A DNA stretch of 64,000 nt from JAGTVG01 sp965365275 (lineage in GTDB: Bacteria; Bacteroidota; Bacteroidia; Cytophagales; Cyclobacteriaceae). This document shows positions 55,907 to 64,000 of the stretch, one piece after another; position 1 is the first letter of the stretch; every line of letters begins with the position of its first letter. A program made the position numbers and the translations under genes. Under the pieces are notes generated by a model that saw nothing but the letters and a program-made list of their open reading frames with translations, was not told the origin of the DNA and did not search any database. The stretch lies in the NCBI GenBank assembly GCA_965365275.1, contig CBDUBA010000001.1, positions 62,001 through 126,000 on the forward strand, given 5' to 3'.

Positions 55907-56839
55907 TTATAATTTCCATGTACTTAACCAATTAATCATTAAATCTGACCAGGTTTTAAGGCTTGGATTCTCAAGTGCCATACCTACTCCATGCCGTCCT
56001 GTTTCATATATGTGCAATTCCACAGGAACATTATTTTCAATACAGGCTTTTGCAAAACTCAGGCTGTTCTGAGGAGGCACCCCTTTATCTTCAGCGGTAT
56101 GAAATAAGAAGGCTGGTGGATTATCCTTTGTAACCTGATGATTGTTTGATAACTGCCTGGCCAAATCCTTGTCGGGTTCGTCCCCGAGTAATGCTTTTGC
56201 CGATCCGGAATGTGCATAGTCGTCTATAAGAGATATTACAGGATAGCCAAGGATAAGCCGGTTGGGTCGCGCAGATACGGATTCGGCCAGGTTATCATGC
56301 TTATCTTTATATAAGTCAGGTTGTGTGGCTACAGTAGATGCAAGATGTCCCCCTGCACTAAAACCCATTATTCCTATCCGTTCCGGATCTATATTATAGT
56401 CGTTCGCATTTTTTCGAAGATAGCGGATAGCGCGACATGCATCAGAATATGAGCCGGGATATCTGTCTGGGAAAACCCTGTAAGTAAGTACTATTCCTAT
56501 TATTCCATTCAAAGCAAAAAGCCTCGCAAAGGGTTGTCCTTCGTGGGATGCCTGAATATGATATCCACCACCCGGACAAATCAAAACGGCTGCAAATTTC
56601 TTATTGGTGTCCTTGTCGCGAACAGTTGGATAGTAAATTTTAATTTTAGGTCTGTATTGTGGATTCTGACCATTGTTTTCTGATCCATCCGGCCACAAGT
56701 ATAATTCTTCATCCTCCAAAGCAGGGTCCGGATCCTCAGGATTTTTGAGTGGCCCAGACACAGCAGATTGTGATAATCCTAAGGCACCCAGGATCATAGT
56801 ACTATTTTTCAAAAATTTTCTTCTGTTAAAATTCATCAT
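55907..56839 (-). CDS. Exported alpha/beta-hydrolase (carbohydrate esterase-like)
   Basis: A 310-residue alpha/beta hydrolase. The N-terminus has a twin-arginine-like signal (FNRRKFLKNSTMILGALGL). The fold shows AAVLICPGGGYHIQASHEG (oxyanion hole), IGIMGFSAGGHLASTVA (nucleophile Ser in GFSAGG), and TGRHGVGMALENP (catalytic His). It matches the acetyl-xylan esterase/BD-FAE-like group often found in glycan operons of Bacteroidota. It should remove acyl groups from a polysaccharide. It lies 6 bp after the GH97 gene and 18 bp before the sulfatase. Confidence 0.9.
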   Translation of the reverse strand: MMNFNRRKFLKNSTMILGALGLSQSAVSGPLKNPEDPDPALEDEELYLWPDGSENNGQNPQYRPKIKIYYPTVRDKDTNKKFAAVLICPGGGYHIQASHEGQPFARLFALNGIIGIVLTYRVFPDRYPGSYSDACRAIRYLRKNANDYNIDPERIGIMGFSAGGHLASTVATQPDLYKDKHDNLAESVSARPNRLILGYPVISLIDDYAHSGSAKALLGDEPDKDLARQLSNNHQVTKDNPPAFLFHTAEDKGVPPQNSLSFAKACIENNVPVELHIYETGRHGVGMALENPSLKTWSDLMINWLSTWKL

Positions 56840-56845
56840 ATCATA

Positions 56846-58819
56846 TTATAATTCAAGATAAGCAGCATATCCTCCCCCCCGTTCCATTCTCAGTTTAAAG
56901 GGTTGACCTCCTTCAATATTTTTTGATCCAACATTTATTTCTGTAGGCTCAACATTACTCTTTTCACTATCTTCAAAGTAGTATAATTTATATTTTCCTG
57001 CAGGTAAAAAATCCAGATCTACTATAACTTCTCTAGGAATACTATTATTCATCCCCCCGATATACCATCTTTTTCCTTTTTTTCTGGCCATGAAAATATA
57101 CTCACCTACTTCACCACATAAAAACCTGGTATCATCCCAGCTGGCAGGGACTTCCATAAGGAATTCTATACCTTTCTGGTCTTTATAGTTGTCAGGATGG
57201 TCACAGGCAACAGTATATGGACTATAATACACGACGAACATCGCCAGTTGATGTGCCCTGGTGGTCATAACCTGAGCGGGTTTCCCGTTTCTGAAGTCTT
57301 TTGCCGTCACATTTAAAAATCCTCCGGGAGTATAATCCATATGGCCAGCCAGCATTCTTGTATATGGAAGCGTTACATTATGTTCAGGTGTTATTCGACT
57401 CGACCATTTGCTATACTCATTTCCAAGCACGCCTTCCCTTGTCATCAAATTGGGATATGTTCTGCTCCAACCTGTCGGTTTATAGGCCCCATGGAAATCG
57501 ACAACTAATTTATGCTCAGCGGCCTTTTTTACTACCTTATGATACCAGTTGACCATTTCCTGATCATCCCTGGCCATAAAATCAATTTTCACACCAGATA
57601 TACCCCAGGACTCATATAGGGCGAACGCTTCATCCATCTGTTTTTCAACATGATCCCACAATAGCCACAATATTAACTTAACATCTTTATTATTTGCAAA
57701 ATCAAGCACTTCGGGCATATCTACTGCCGGATTTACAGTAGTGATATCTGCATTCGGATCTGCTCTGAAATCCCCATTTGTGGTAAAAGGTGCCCCATAC
57801 CAGTGCCAATCAATCAGCATATATTCCCAGCCCATATCTGCAGCAAGTTGAATATAATCTTTTATGGTTTCAGTATTCATGTTTACCTCCCCGCTCCACC
57901 AGTGGTCCCAGGCACTTATACCCGGCACAATCCAGCCTGGATCTTTTATCTCACAGGGATCATTCAGATTGTTTACAATTTCAGATTCAATTAATGCTCC
58001 AGGGGAATCACCGAGCATAATTACACGCCAGGGTGACCATGAGCCCGGTAAGATTTTTACTTTTTCCTGCGGATTTCCCGGCAAAGGGGAAAGGTCGGCT
58101 TCTAAAATTATAGAATTACCGATGTTTCTTCTTTTCAGGTACATTCCAGCCCAGTCTGTCAGATCGGCTTCCGTTATTGCAGCATAACATTTATTATCAA
58201 TTTTCGCTAATAAGGGCAAACCTATAACCTGTTCAGGCCTAATTTCCTGCAAGAACAAAGAATTGAATTCTTCCTCCTGATGCGAAGCATATGATCTATA
58301 GTCTGCGGCCCAAACCTTGTGGTTGCTGGTAAATTTAAACGATGTCAATTCATCCAATAAGATAAGTCTTTCTACATCCTGGTAATTTGGCAGAAACCTT
58401 TTCCAACTCTCCGGTATATGATACCTGAACGCAATGCCATCGTTATAGGCTCTGATGGCAATTCTTATCATCCGCTCGGGAAATTTATCCTCCTGAATAT
58501 CAATAATTAATTCGTTATAATAGTTTAAAACCTTATCAAAACTACCCACTACAGGTTTCCAGGTTTCATTGACAGAACTTTTCTCATGATGTATTATACT
58601 CACATTTTTTCCAAAATAGGGTGCCTGTGAAAACTGAAGACCGATCACAGAATTCCCTAAGACATGAATCCCCTTATACCAAACTCCATACTCTATTATT
58701 TCACCTGCTGTGATCTTTATTTCTGAAGATTGATCAGGGGATTGAAGGATAAATGATTGGGAAAGGATCTTAAGTGGCAAAAAAATTAGGACAAGCATTA
58801 AAAAATAATGTGTTTTCAT
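56846..58819 (-). CDS. Glycoside hydrolase family 97, exported
   Basis: A 657-residue GH97 protein with a cleavable signal (FLMLVLIFLPLKILSQS). It begins FILQSPDQSSEIKI and has GISAWDHWWSGEVNMNTETI, GWEYMLIDWHWYG, GVKIDFMARDDQEM and NLMTREGVLGNE, then a late barrel HMDYTPGGFLN. As in the 41365 enzyme the Asp of KIDF fits the retaining, alpha-galactosidase-like subgroup (inference). It heads an operon with the esterase and sulfatase. Its AT-rich upstream region contains no promoter boxes that I can place. Confidence 0.92.
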   Translation of the reverse strand: MKTHYFLMLVLIFLPLKILSQSFILQSPDQSSEIKITAGEIIEYGVWYKGIHVLGNSVIGLQFSQAPYFGKNVSIIHHEKSSVNETWKPVVGSFDKVLNYYNELIIDIQEDKFPERMIRIAIRAYNDGIAFRYHIPESWKRFLPNYQDVERLILLDELTSFKFTSNHKVWAADYRSYASHQEEEFNSLFLQEIRPEQVIGLPLLAKIDNKCYAAITEADLTDWAGMYLKRRNIGNSIILEADLSPLPGNPQEKVKILPGSWSPWRVIMLGDSPGALIESEIVNNLNDPCEIKDPGWIVPGISAWDHWWSGEVNMNTETIKDYIQLAADMGWEYMLIDWHWYGAPFTTNGDFRADPNADITTVNPAVDMPEVLDFANNKDVKLILWLLWDHVEKQMDEAFALYESWGISGVKIDFMARDDQEMVNWYHKVVKKAAEHKLVVDFHGAYKPTGWSRTYPNLMTREGVLGNEYSKWSSRITPEHNVTLPYTRMLAGHMDYTPGGFLNVTAKDFRNGKPAQVMTTRAHQLAMFVVYYSPYTVACDHPDNYKDQKGIEFLMEVPASWDDTRFLCGEVGEYIFMARKKGKRWYIGGMNNSIPREVIVDLDFLPAGKYKLYYFEDSEKSNVEPTEINVGSKNIEGGQPFKLRMERGGGYAAYLEL

Positions 58820-59080
58820 AAAAATTGAGTTATTTAAAAAAATACGATTAGTCCGAATCAGAAATATTATCCGAATATAATAATTCCTTATAAGAAAATC
58901 CTATAGAATACTGGTTAAGCCTACTCTTCGCTTTTTCCCGCATTTCAATAAAATAGTTAACATTTTCATATATCTTACATCGGTACCTAAAAAATAATTT
59001 TTAAAAAAATATTAAAAAAGTATTATTTTTTATAAAAATAGTTTAATTTTACTCCTAGTTCAGCGTAACCTATGATTTAT

Positions 59081-59908
59081 ATGAAGAGATTAAGTCGGAT
59101 CGCCCAGCACTACCCTTTTAATTTCCTGGTTTTAATATTGATCTTAATTCTGCAGGGATGTTCCGGCAACATTGAAAATGAAATTAATCAGACCCGCCTA
59201 ATTGTAACACTCGTTGATTCCCCGGCAGATTATCACAAAGTAAATGTTGACATCCGGGAAATAAGCCTCAAAACTGATGGGACTGAAATTAATGATGGAT
59301 GGATAGTCCTTGATAAGTTTAATCCTGGTGTTTATAATATCCTGGAATTCACGGGTGGGCAGGAATTACCTCTGGCTGATATGGATTTCCCTAATGGTAC
59401 TATATCACAAATAAAGTTGAAATTAGGGAAAAATAATACACTAGCAACAAGGAGTCATATCTCAACTTTATTGCTTGCAAACAATTACACAGAAGGCTAT
59501 ATTTTTAATGTGAATGAGATTATAGCTGGTGGAGGCACGCAACATTTACGGATTGATTTCGATGCTGCGCAGTCGATAAGTAAATTAGGTAACACCGGAC
59601 AAATGATGTTAAAACCAGTTATCAAATTAATGTCGGAATCAAAAACCGGATCAATATCAGGGCAGGTCAATCCGGCTCAAAAGAATGTATTGGTGAATGT
59701 AATCGCAAACAACAGAATCGTCGCATCCAGTTATGCTACTGAGAATTCCAGTAAATTTTTTGTTCCCGGCATTGAAGCGGGAATCTATGATCTATCTTTT
59801 GAATCCAGTGACGATAAATTTCAGGAATACATCAGGGATGTAGAAGTGACAATTGGGCTGGTAACCGAAGTAGGGAGTATCTCCTTTGATTCAAATGATG
59901 ATGACTAG
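59081..59908 (+). CDS. DUF4382 lipoprotein
   Basis: A 275-residue lipoprotein when started at ATG 59081, with signal ending LILILILQGC; another in-frame ATG lies at 59072. The N-terminal half matches DUF4382: TRLIVTLVDSPADYHKVNVDIREISLK, then WIVLDKFNPGVYNILEFTGG, then ISQIKLKLGKNNTL. Residues ~190-275 form a carboxypeptidase-regulatory-like beta domain (GSISGQVNPAQKNVLVNVIANN), a common surface-adhesion/stalk module. The function is unknown. It is a single gene divergent from the GH97. Confidence 0.85.
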   Translation: MKRLSRIAQHYPFNFLVLILILILQGCSGNIENEINQTRLIVTLVDSPADYHKVNVDIREISLKTDGTEINDGWIVLDKFNPGVYNILEFTGGQELPLADMDFPNGTISQIKLKLGKNNTLATRSHISTLLLANNYTEGYIFNVNEIIAGGGTQHLRIDFDAAQSISKLGNTGQMMLKPVIKLMSESKTGSISGQVNPAQKNVLVNVIANNRIVASSYATENSSKFFVPGIEAGIYDLSFESSDDKFQEYIRDVEVTIGLVTEVGSISFDSNDDD

Positions 59909-59941
59909 AGCATTTCAATAAAGTTTAAGCAGTCTGGACCA

Positions 59942-61174
59942 CTATAATTCTTTCAAAGCAAACAACTCAGCGATTTTAGTTATTACTTCCACACTTTTTT
60001 CCATCGACTGAATAGGAACAAATTCATATTTCCCGTGAAAGTTATGTCCTCCAGCAAATATATTAGGGCATGGCAATCCCATATAAGAAAGTTTTGATCC
60101 ATCGGTTCCTCCTCTAATTGGCTTTTTAATAGGTTCAACCCCAACAGCCTGCATAGCTTCTTCGGCTATATCGACAATATATTTAACTGGTTCAACCTTT
60201 TCCCGCATGTTGAAGTACTGATCTACCAGTTCGATACTTACTCTTCCACTACCGTATTTGAGGTTCATAAATTCAGCACAATCATTTATCAATTGCTTTT
60301 TATACTTGAATTTATCTAAATCATGATCCCGAATTATATACCTGAAAGTGGTATGCTCAACTTGTCCATTGTAATCAATGAGATGGAAAAAGCCCTCATA
60401 ATCCTTGGTATATTCGGGACGCTGGTCGACCGGAAGCATCGCATTGAATTCCATGCCAAGCAGAATCGCATTGATCATTTGGTTTTTTGCAGTCCCAGGA
60501 TGAACGTTCCTTCCCTGTATCTTTACTTTAGCAAGGGCAGCATTAAAGTTTTCATATTCAAGTTCACCAATTTGCCCGCCATCCAAAGTATAGGCCACAT
60601 CCGCACCAAATTTCTTAACATCGAATTTATCTGCTCCCCGGCCAATCTCTTCATCCACAGTGAAACCGACACGGATCTTGCCGTGTTTAATTTCGGGATT
60701 ATTTATCAGATATTCCATTGCGGTCATTATTTCAGCAATACCCGCCTTATCATCAGCTCCTAGTAAAGTGGTCCCATCGGTGGTAATGATATCCTGACCC
60801 TTATAAAACAAGAGTTCGGGAAAATCCTTAGGGGATAACACCATATTCAATTCTTTATTCAGTTCAATATCACCCCCATCATAATTTTTGATTATTTGGG
60901 GTTTTACATCCTTTCCCGACATGTCCGGGCTGGTATCCATGTGAGAAATAAATCCAATTACAGGTACTTTTTTTTCAATATTCGATGGTAACGTCGCCAT
61001 AATATAGGCATGATCATCAATGGTTATTTCTTGAAGTCCGATTTCCTTAAGTTCCTCAACAAGTTTCCTGGCCAGATCCCATTGCTTTTCTGAACTTGGA
61101 CAAGATTGTGAAGATTCATCGGATTGTGTATCTATTTTTGCATAACTGAGAAATCGGTCTGTTACAGTCTTCAT
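59942..61174 (-). CDS. pepT: Peptidase T (tripeptide aminopeptidase)
   Basis: A 410-residue M20B metallopeptidase of standard length. Zinc site residues are in GFISHMDTSPDMSGKDV (H, D), LLGADDKAGIAEIMTA (bridging Asp) and VGFTVDEEIGRGADKFD (general base Glu-Glu), with later HPGTAKNQMINA, and GGTDGSKLSYMGLPCPNIFAGGHNFHGKYE. It cleaves tripeptides from the N-terminus in the cytoplasm. All sites are intact. A hairpin lies upstream, between it and the PH-like gene. Confidence 0.96.
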   Translation of the reverse strand: MKTVTDRFLSYAKIDTQSDESSQSCPSSEKQWDLARKLVEELKEIGLQEITIDDHAYIMATLPSNIEKKVPVIGFISHMDTSPDMSGKDVKPQIIKNYDGGDIELNKELNMVLSPKDFPELLFYKGQDIITTDGTTLLGADDKAGIAEIMTAMEYLINNPEIKHGKIRVGFTVDEEIGRGADKFDVKKFGADVAYTLDGGQIGELEYENFNAALAKVKIQGRNVHPGTAKNQMINAILLGMEFNAMLPVDQRPEYTKDYEGFFHLIDYNGQVEHTTFRYIIRDHDLDKFKYKKQLINDCAEFMNLKYGSGRVSIELVDQYFNMREKVEPVKYIVDIAEEAMQAVGVEPIKKPIRGGTDGSKLSYMGLPCPNIFAGGHNFHGKYEFVPIQSMEKSVEVITKIAELFALKEL

Positions 61175-61280
61175 AAAAATCAGGTTTAAGTATTTATCAC
61201 AATAATACTGGAATATGTGATTATTTTAAAAAGGAGATTAAATTCTTTCAGGCATAGAGTTCAAAAAATATTTAAAAGAA

Positions 61281-61318
61281 ATCCCGCCTTCCTGCAGCAG
61301 GCAGGCTCAAGGCGGGAT
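61281..61318 (-). terminator. Compound hairpin terminator after the PH/GRAM-like gene
   Basis: ATCCCGCCTT (61281-61290) pairs perfectly with AAGGCGGGAT (61309-61318). Between them lies an inner CCTGC/GCAGG repeat, so a longer branched stem is possible. Reading on the minus strand the stem is followed by a T-rich tail, so it probably terminates the gene at 61354-61659. Confidence 0.7.
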
Positions 61319-61353
61319 CATGTTATTGTTGAAATATACTTTGTGTGGATTGT

Positions 61354-61659
61354 TTAATACATCTGATTTACCAGTTTACACCAGGTATCCCTGTCCTTAA
61401 TCTTAAAGTTCAGTTCCGCCCCATCTTTTTTAACAATGTTCATTCCATTATTTGAGAAGAAACCAGTTTTAAAAGGAATGACCTCTTTAATGTCAACCGG
61501 TATGATTTCCATATTACTTTTTGAGTGTGATTCACTTTTGGATTTAAAATAGATTCTCTGATTGGTCAATATTAGTTTACCATCTACTTTGCTTCCATTC
61601 ATATATTGAGAATCTCCAGCCTTTACAACTTGTTCATTTGGCTTCAGGTCAATTTTCAT
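61354..61659 (-). CDS. Small PH/GRAM-like protein
   Basis: A 101-residue protein starting MKIDLKPNEQVVKAGDSQYMNGSKVDGKLILTNQRIYFKS, which has the look of the GRAM/bacterial PH domain (NGSKVDGKLILTNQRIYF is the family's core strand-turn). It ends with a typical helix (DRDTWCKLVNQMY). Such single-domain proteins may bind lipid or protein. No membrane segment. It stands alone. Confidence 0.7.
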   Translation of the reverse strand: MKIDLKPNEQVVKAGDSQYMNGSKVDGKLILTNQRIYFKSKSESHSKSNMEIIPVDIKEVIPFKTGFFSNNGMNIVKKDGAELNFKIKDRDTWCKLVNQMY

Positions 61660-61844
61660 GATTTCAATTTTTTAATTCCTTCCCTACGGGTAAAACATTT
61701 ATTATGCCAAAAAAATATTCATTTGATTATCAACCTCTTACAACGGCTTTTGATAAACAAAATGCAATATAGTGTCCGGTTTTGAAATTAGGTTGTTCGA
61801 TATAATACAATTAACCCTGAAGACATTGTATGAACAATTTGGTA

Positions 61845-61852
61845 TATATTTG
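61845..61852 (+). promoter_or_regulatory. Candidate -7 element for the CotH-like gene
   Basis: TATATTTG fits the TAnnTTTG consensus exactly, 31 bp before the ATG. A TTG lies 16 nt further upstream (61826-61828), at the short end of accepted spacings. Confidence 0.35.
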
Positions 61853-61883
61853 TTAGTATTATTTATTCTGTATACAGAAGAGG

Positions 61884-63539
61884 ATGGGAAAAGCAGTTTG
61901 TTTTTTTTTATTAAGTATTTTTTTTCTTAGGGTATCTTACAGCCAGGTTAACTTAACTTCCAGCAATCTTCCTATTGTTTTAATTGACACCCATGGACAG
62001 GAGATCCCAAATGAGCCAAAGATTCCTGCCACTATGCGCATAGTTGACAATGGGGCCAGTCAAAGAAATGAGATTACTGGTCCTTATAATGATTATGATG
62101 GCAATATAGGTATAGAAATAAGAGGTTCCTCCTCCACAATGTTTGAAAAAAAATCATATGGCCTTGAAATATGGGATGAAAACCTGAATGATACGATAGC
62201 ATCAATATTGGGTATGCCGGAAGAAGAAGACTGGGTGTTGCATGGGCCATACAGCGATAAAAGTCTGATGAGGAATGTGTTGACCTTTAAATTGGGTAGG
62301 GACCTTGGACGATATGCTTCAAAAACAAGATTTGTTGAATTGGTTCTAAATAATGATTATAGAGGTGTTTATGTATTCATGGAGAAGATCAAACGCGATA
62401 GATATCGTGTAGATATTGCAGATCTTAGCCCAGAGGAGAATACAGGTGATGACCTGACCGGGGGATATATAATCAAACTTGATAAATTTGATGGAAGCAA
62501 TACCGGTGGTGGATGGGCTTCACCTTATCGACCTCCGGGGTACACTAAACATGATCAGCGAATATATTTTCAGTTTGATTATCCAAAATCGAGAAATATT
62601 AGCCCGCAGCAGAAAGCATATATTGAAGATTATGTAACTGCATTCGAAGATGCTCTGCAAAAAATACCATCCAATGATGTGGTAGATGGATATAAATCCT
62701 ATATCGATTTAGAATCTTTCGTGGATTTTGCCATTATAAATGAACTCAGCCGAAATGTTGACGGCTATCGTTTAAGCACATTCCTGCATAAGGACAAAGA
62801 CAGCAAGGATGGGAAATTATATATCGGACCAATCTGGGATTTTAACCTGGCATTCGGTAATGCTGATTACTATAATGGCTCAGATACTGAAGGATGGGGC
62901 TGGAATTTTAATTTTAACCCGGCAACCAATGATGACTTCTGGTTGATTCCCTTTTGGTGGCAAAGGTTTCAGACTGATCCTGAATATATGAACTTGTTAA
63001 AAAACAGGTGGCAGGATTTGAGATCGGGTCCCTATAGTACGGAAAGAATACTTTCTTTTATAGATTCAACAGCTTCAGTATTAGAAGAATCTCAGACCAG
63101 GAATTTCCAGAGATTTCCAATCCTCAGTCAATATGTCTGGCCGAATGCATATGTCGGCGGGTCATATACCAATGAGATTCAATACCTGAAGGACTGGATC
63201 GTGGCAAGACTAAACTGGCTGGACCAGGCTATCGACAATACGGTAACTGCTTTACCAGAAAAAACTTTGAATACTTCTTCCATTAAAATATTACCTAATC
63301 CTTTTTCTGATGAATTATATATACAGTTACCTGACAAATTCTCAGACCCACAGATCATAATACATAATATTCTGGGAGAAAAAATTATAGAATTTATACC
63401 GGATCATATATCAGAAAACGGAAGGATATATTGGAACACATTAGATCGGACAGGTAAGCATATATTCCCCGGCATATATATTCTTGTTCTAAAAAATGAG
63501 GGAAATATTATTACAAGTGAAAAAATCATAAAATATTAG
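61884..63539 (+). CDS. CotH-like kinase family protein with type IX secretion C-terminal domain
   Basis: A 551-residue protein with a signal peptide (about 1-20). Residues ~60-400 match the CotH kinase domain: IGIEIRGSSSTMFEKKSYGLEIWD, SDKSLMRNVLTFKLGRDLGRYASKTRFVELVLN (with the conserved RN and Asn), then YRGVYVFMEKIKRDRYRV and LYIGPIWDFNLAFGN (the metal-site DFN). The C-terminus (about 470-551), SSIKILPNPFSDELYIQL to KIIKY, is a type A T9SS sorting domain. The protein is thus exported and probably surface-attached or released. CotH kinases phosphorylate spore-coat proteins in Bacillus; the target here is unknown. Confidence 0.92.
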   Translation: MGKAVCFFLLSIFFLRVSYSQVNLTSSNLPIVLIDTHGQEIPNEPKIPATMRIVDNGASQRNEITGPYNDYDGNIGIEIRGSSSTMFEKKSYGLEIWDENLNDTIASILGMPEEEDWVLHGPYSDKSLMRNVLTFKLGRDLGRYASKTRFVELVLNNDYRGVYVFMEKIKRDRYRVDIADLSPEENTGDDLTGGYIIKLDKFDGSNTGGGWASPYRPPGYTKHDQRIYFQFDYPKSRNISPQQKAYIEDYVTAFEDALQKIPSNDVVDGYKSYIDLESFVDFAIINELSRNVDGYRLSTFLHKDKDSKDGKLYIGPIWDFNLAFGNADYYNGSDTEGWGWNFNFNPATNDDFWLIPFWWQRFQTDPEYMNLLKNRWQDLRSGPYSTERILSFIDSTASVLEESQTRNFQRFPILSQYVWPNAYVGGSYTNEIQYLKDWIVARLNWLDQAIDNTVTALPEKTLNTSSIKILPNPFSDELYIQLPDKFSDPQIIIHNILGEKIIEFIPDHISENGRIYWNTLDRTGKHIFPGIYILVLKNEGNIITSEKIIKY

Positions 63540-63625
63540 TAATTGTACTATTAAAATTGACCGGAATGCCAATATATTTATATTTTGGCTTTTGTTTTTT
63601 GATATTTTGTTATCCCTGATCAATC

Positions 63626-64000
63626 ATGTCAATAGAAGAATTATGCAAACAGTTCAAATTACCTTATGATGATTTTCATCATTCACTACTGGGTGAAGGA
63701 CTCATTAATGACACCTACCTGATCTCCTCCAGGAATACCACCCACAAAGAGAAATTTGTTTTACAAAAAATAAACAAGATCGTCTTCAATGAGCCTGATA
63801 AGGTGATGAGTAATCTAATTAAGATCAATGAGCATCTTGAGAAAAAAGGCTCGGATAGCCTAAAGTTGATAGAATCAAATAATGGTGATTTATTTGTGAT
63901 TGATGAGAACGATGATTACTGGAGAGTTACAAGATATCTGGAAAATACAAGAACATTATTTGAGGCCAATGACCCATTAGTAGCGTATGAGGCAGCCAAA
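63626..64000 (+). CDS. APH/choline-kinase-fold kinase (partial, 3' end outside window)
   Basis: The first 125 residues of a kinase of the aminoglycoside phosphotransferase fold. It has the nucleotide-loop-like LLGEGLINDTYLIS, the lysine strand EKFVLQKINKIVF and NEPDKVMSNLIKINEHL, then DDYWRVTRYLENTRT. This layout resembles N-acetylhexosamine 1-kinase-like (NahK) proteins of Bacteroidota. The catalytic loop lies beyond the end of the window, so the assignment is partial. It probably phosphorylates a sugar or related small molecule in the cytoplasm. Confidence 0.7.
   Translation, partial: MSIEELCKQFKLPYDDFHHSLLGEGLINDTYLISSRNTTHKEKFVLQKINKIVFNEPDKVMSNLIKINEHLEKKGSDSLKLIESNNGDLFVIDENDDYWRVTRYLENTRTLFEANDPLVAYEAAK

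Noticed and set aside
60323..60763. 146-residue plus-strand reading frame
   Set aside because: It is antisense to pepT and shows no domain; a shadow frame.
1..64000. CRISPR array, tRNA or rRNA genes, and mobile elements
   Set aside because: I looked for repeated spacers, cloverleaf-like sequences, transposase frames and flanking direct repeats and found none.

Overview
The window is 64 kb of low-GC chromosome from a member of the Bacteroidota, most likely an environmental, polysaccharide-degrading lineage. The support is a C-terminal type IX secretion sorting domain (CotH-like protein, 61884-63539), typical Bacteroidota families (DUF2807, DUF4382, a DUF4493-like/lamin-tail lipoprotein, GH97), many lipoprotein and RR-type export signals, and weak Shine-Dalgarno sequences. 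I cannot name the genus. I saw no tRNA, rRNA, CRISPR array, transposase, phage gene or SusC/SusD pair.

Layout. 1-3131 (minus): a radical-SAM enzyme cut by the window edge, a potassium channel and a sulfatase. 3207-6986 (plus): a gamma-glutamyltransferase-like hydrolase, an unknown secreted protein and a PQQ-type beta-propeller. 7175-10992: an exported enolase-superfamily dehydratase, divergent from a BASS transporter and a secreted RraA-like protein, which look like a sugar-acid module. 11506-16360: small membrane protein, yidD, recR, a secreted zinc-finger/TPR protein, trhO, a DUF2807 lipoprotein and an epimerase. 16587-20057: MacA/MacB-like efflux parts without an ATPase, then a Nif3-like lipoprotein. 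20352-22950: a propeller glycosidase-like lipoprotein and a ceramidase-like protein.

23023-31332 is the centrepiece: eight co-directional, tightly spaced genes that look like a complete corrinoid methyl-transfer system. They encode four URO-D-fold methyltransferases (one fused to thioredoxin-like domains), a cobalamin-binding corrinoid protein, a homocysteine-methyltransferase-type zinc enzyme, a CobW-type GTPase and a stand-alone MetH-type activation domain protein. A fifth URO-D-fold protein sits at 40159-41250 between glycoside-hydrolase genes. No pterin-binding (MtrH/AcsE-type) methyltransferase and no RACE-type ferredoxin activator is present. The likely flow is methylated substrate to corrinoid protein to a thiol, plausibly homocysteine, with SAM-dependent reactivation. 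The substrate is unknown; O-methylated glycans are one possibility given the neighbours.

31545-44385: a lamin-tail lipoprotein, a sulfatase, a GntR regulator with a membrane partner, feoAB, a SpoIIAA-like protein, a GH5-like lipoprotein, the fifth URO-D protein, a GH97 and a DUF1207-like barrel protein. 44559-53227: a B12-binding radical-SAM enzyme, a phospholipase-D-like nuclease, a cysteine-desulfurase-like enzyme, a large AsmA-like protein and an exported sugar isomerase-like protein. 53300-58819 (minus): an unknown secreted protein, then a GH97-esterase-sulfatase operon for a substituted alpha-glycan. 59081-64000: a DUF4382 lipoprotein, peptidase T, a PH/GRAM-like protein, the CotH-like secreted protein and the start of a sugar-kinase-like gene.

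A recurring theme is enzyme families normally found in the cytoplasm (RraA, Nif3, enolase-superfamily dehydratase, xylose-isomerase-like) that carry export signals here.
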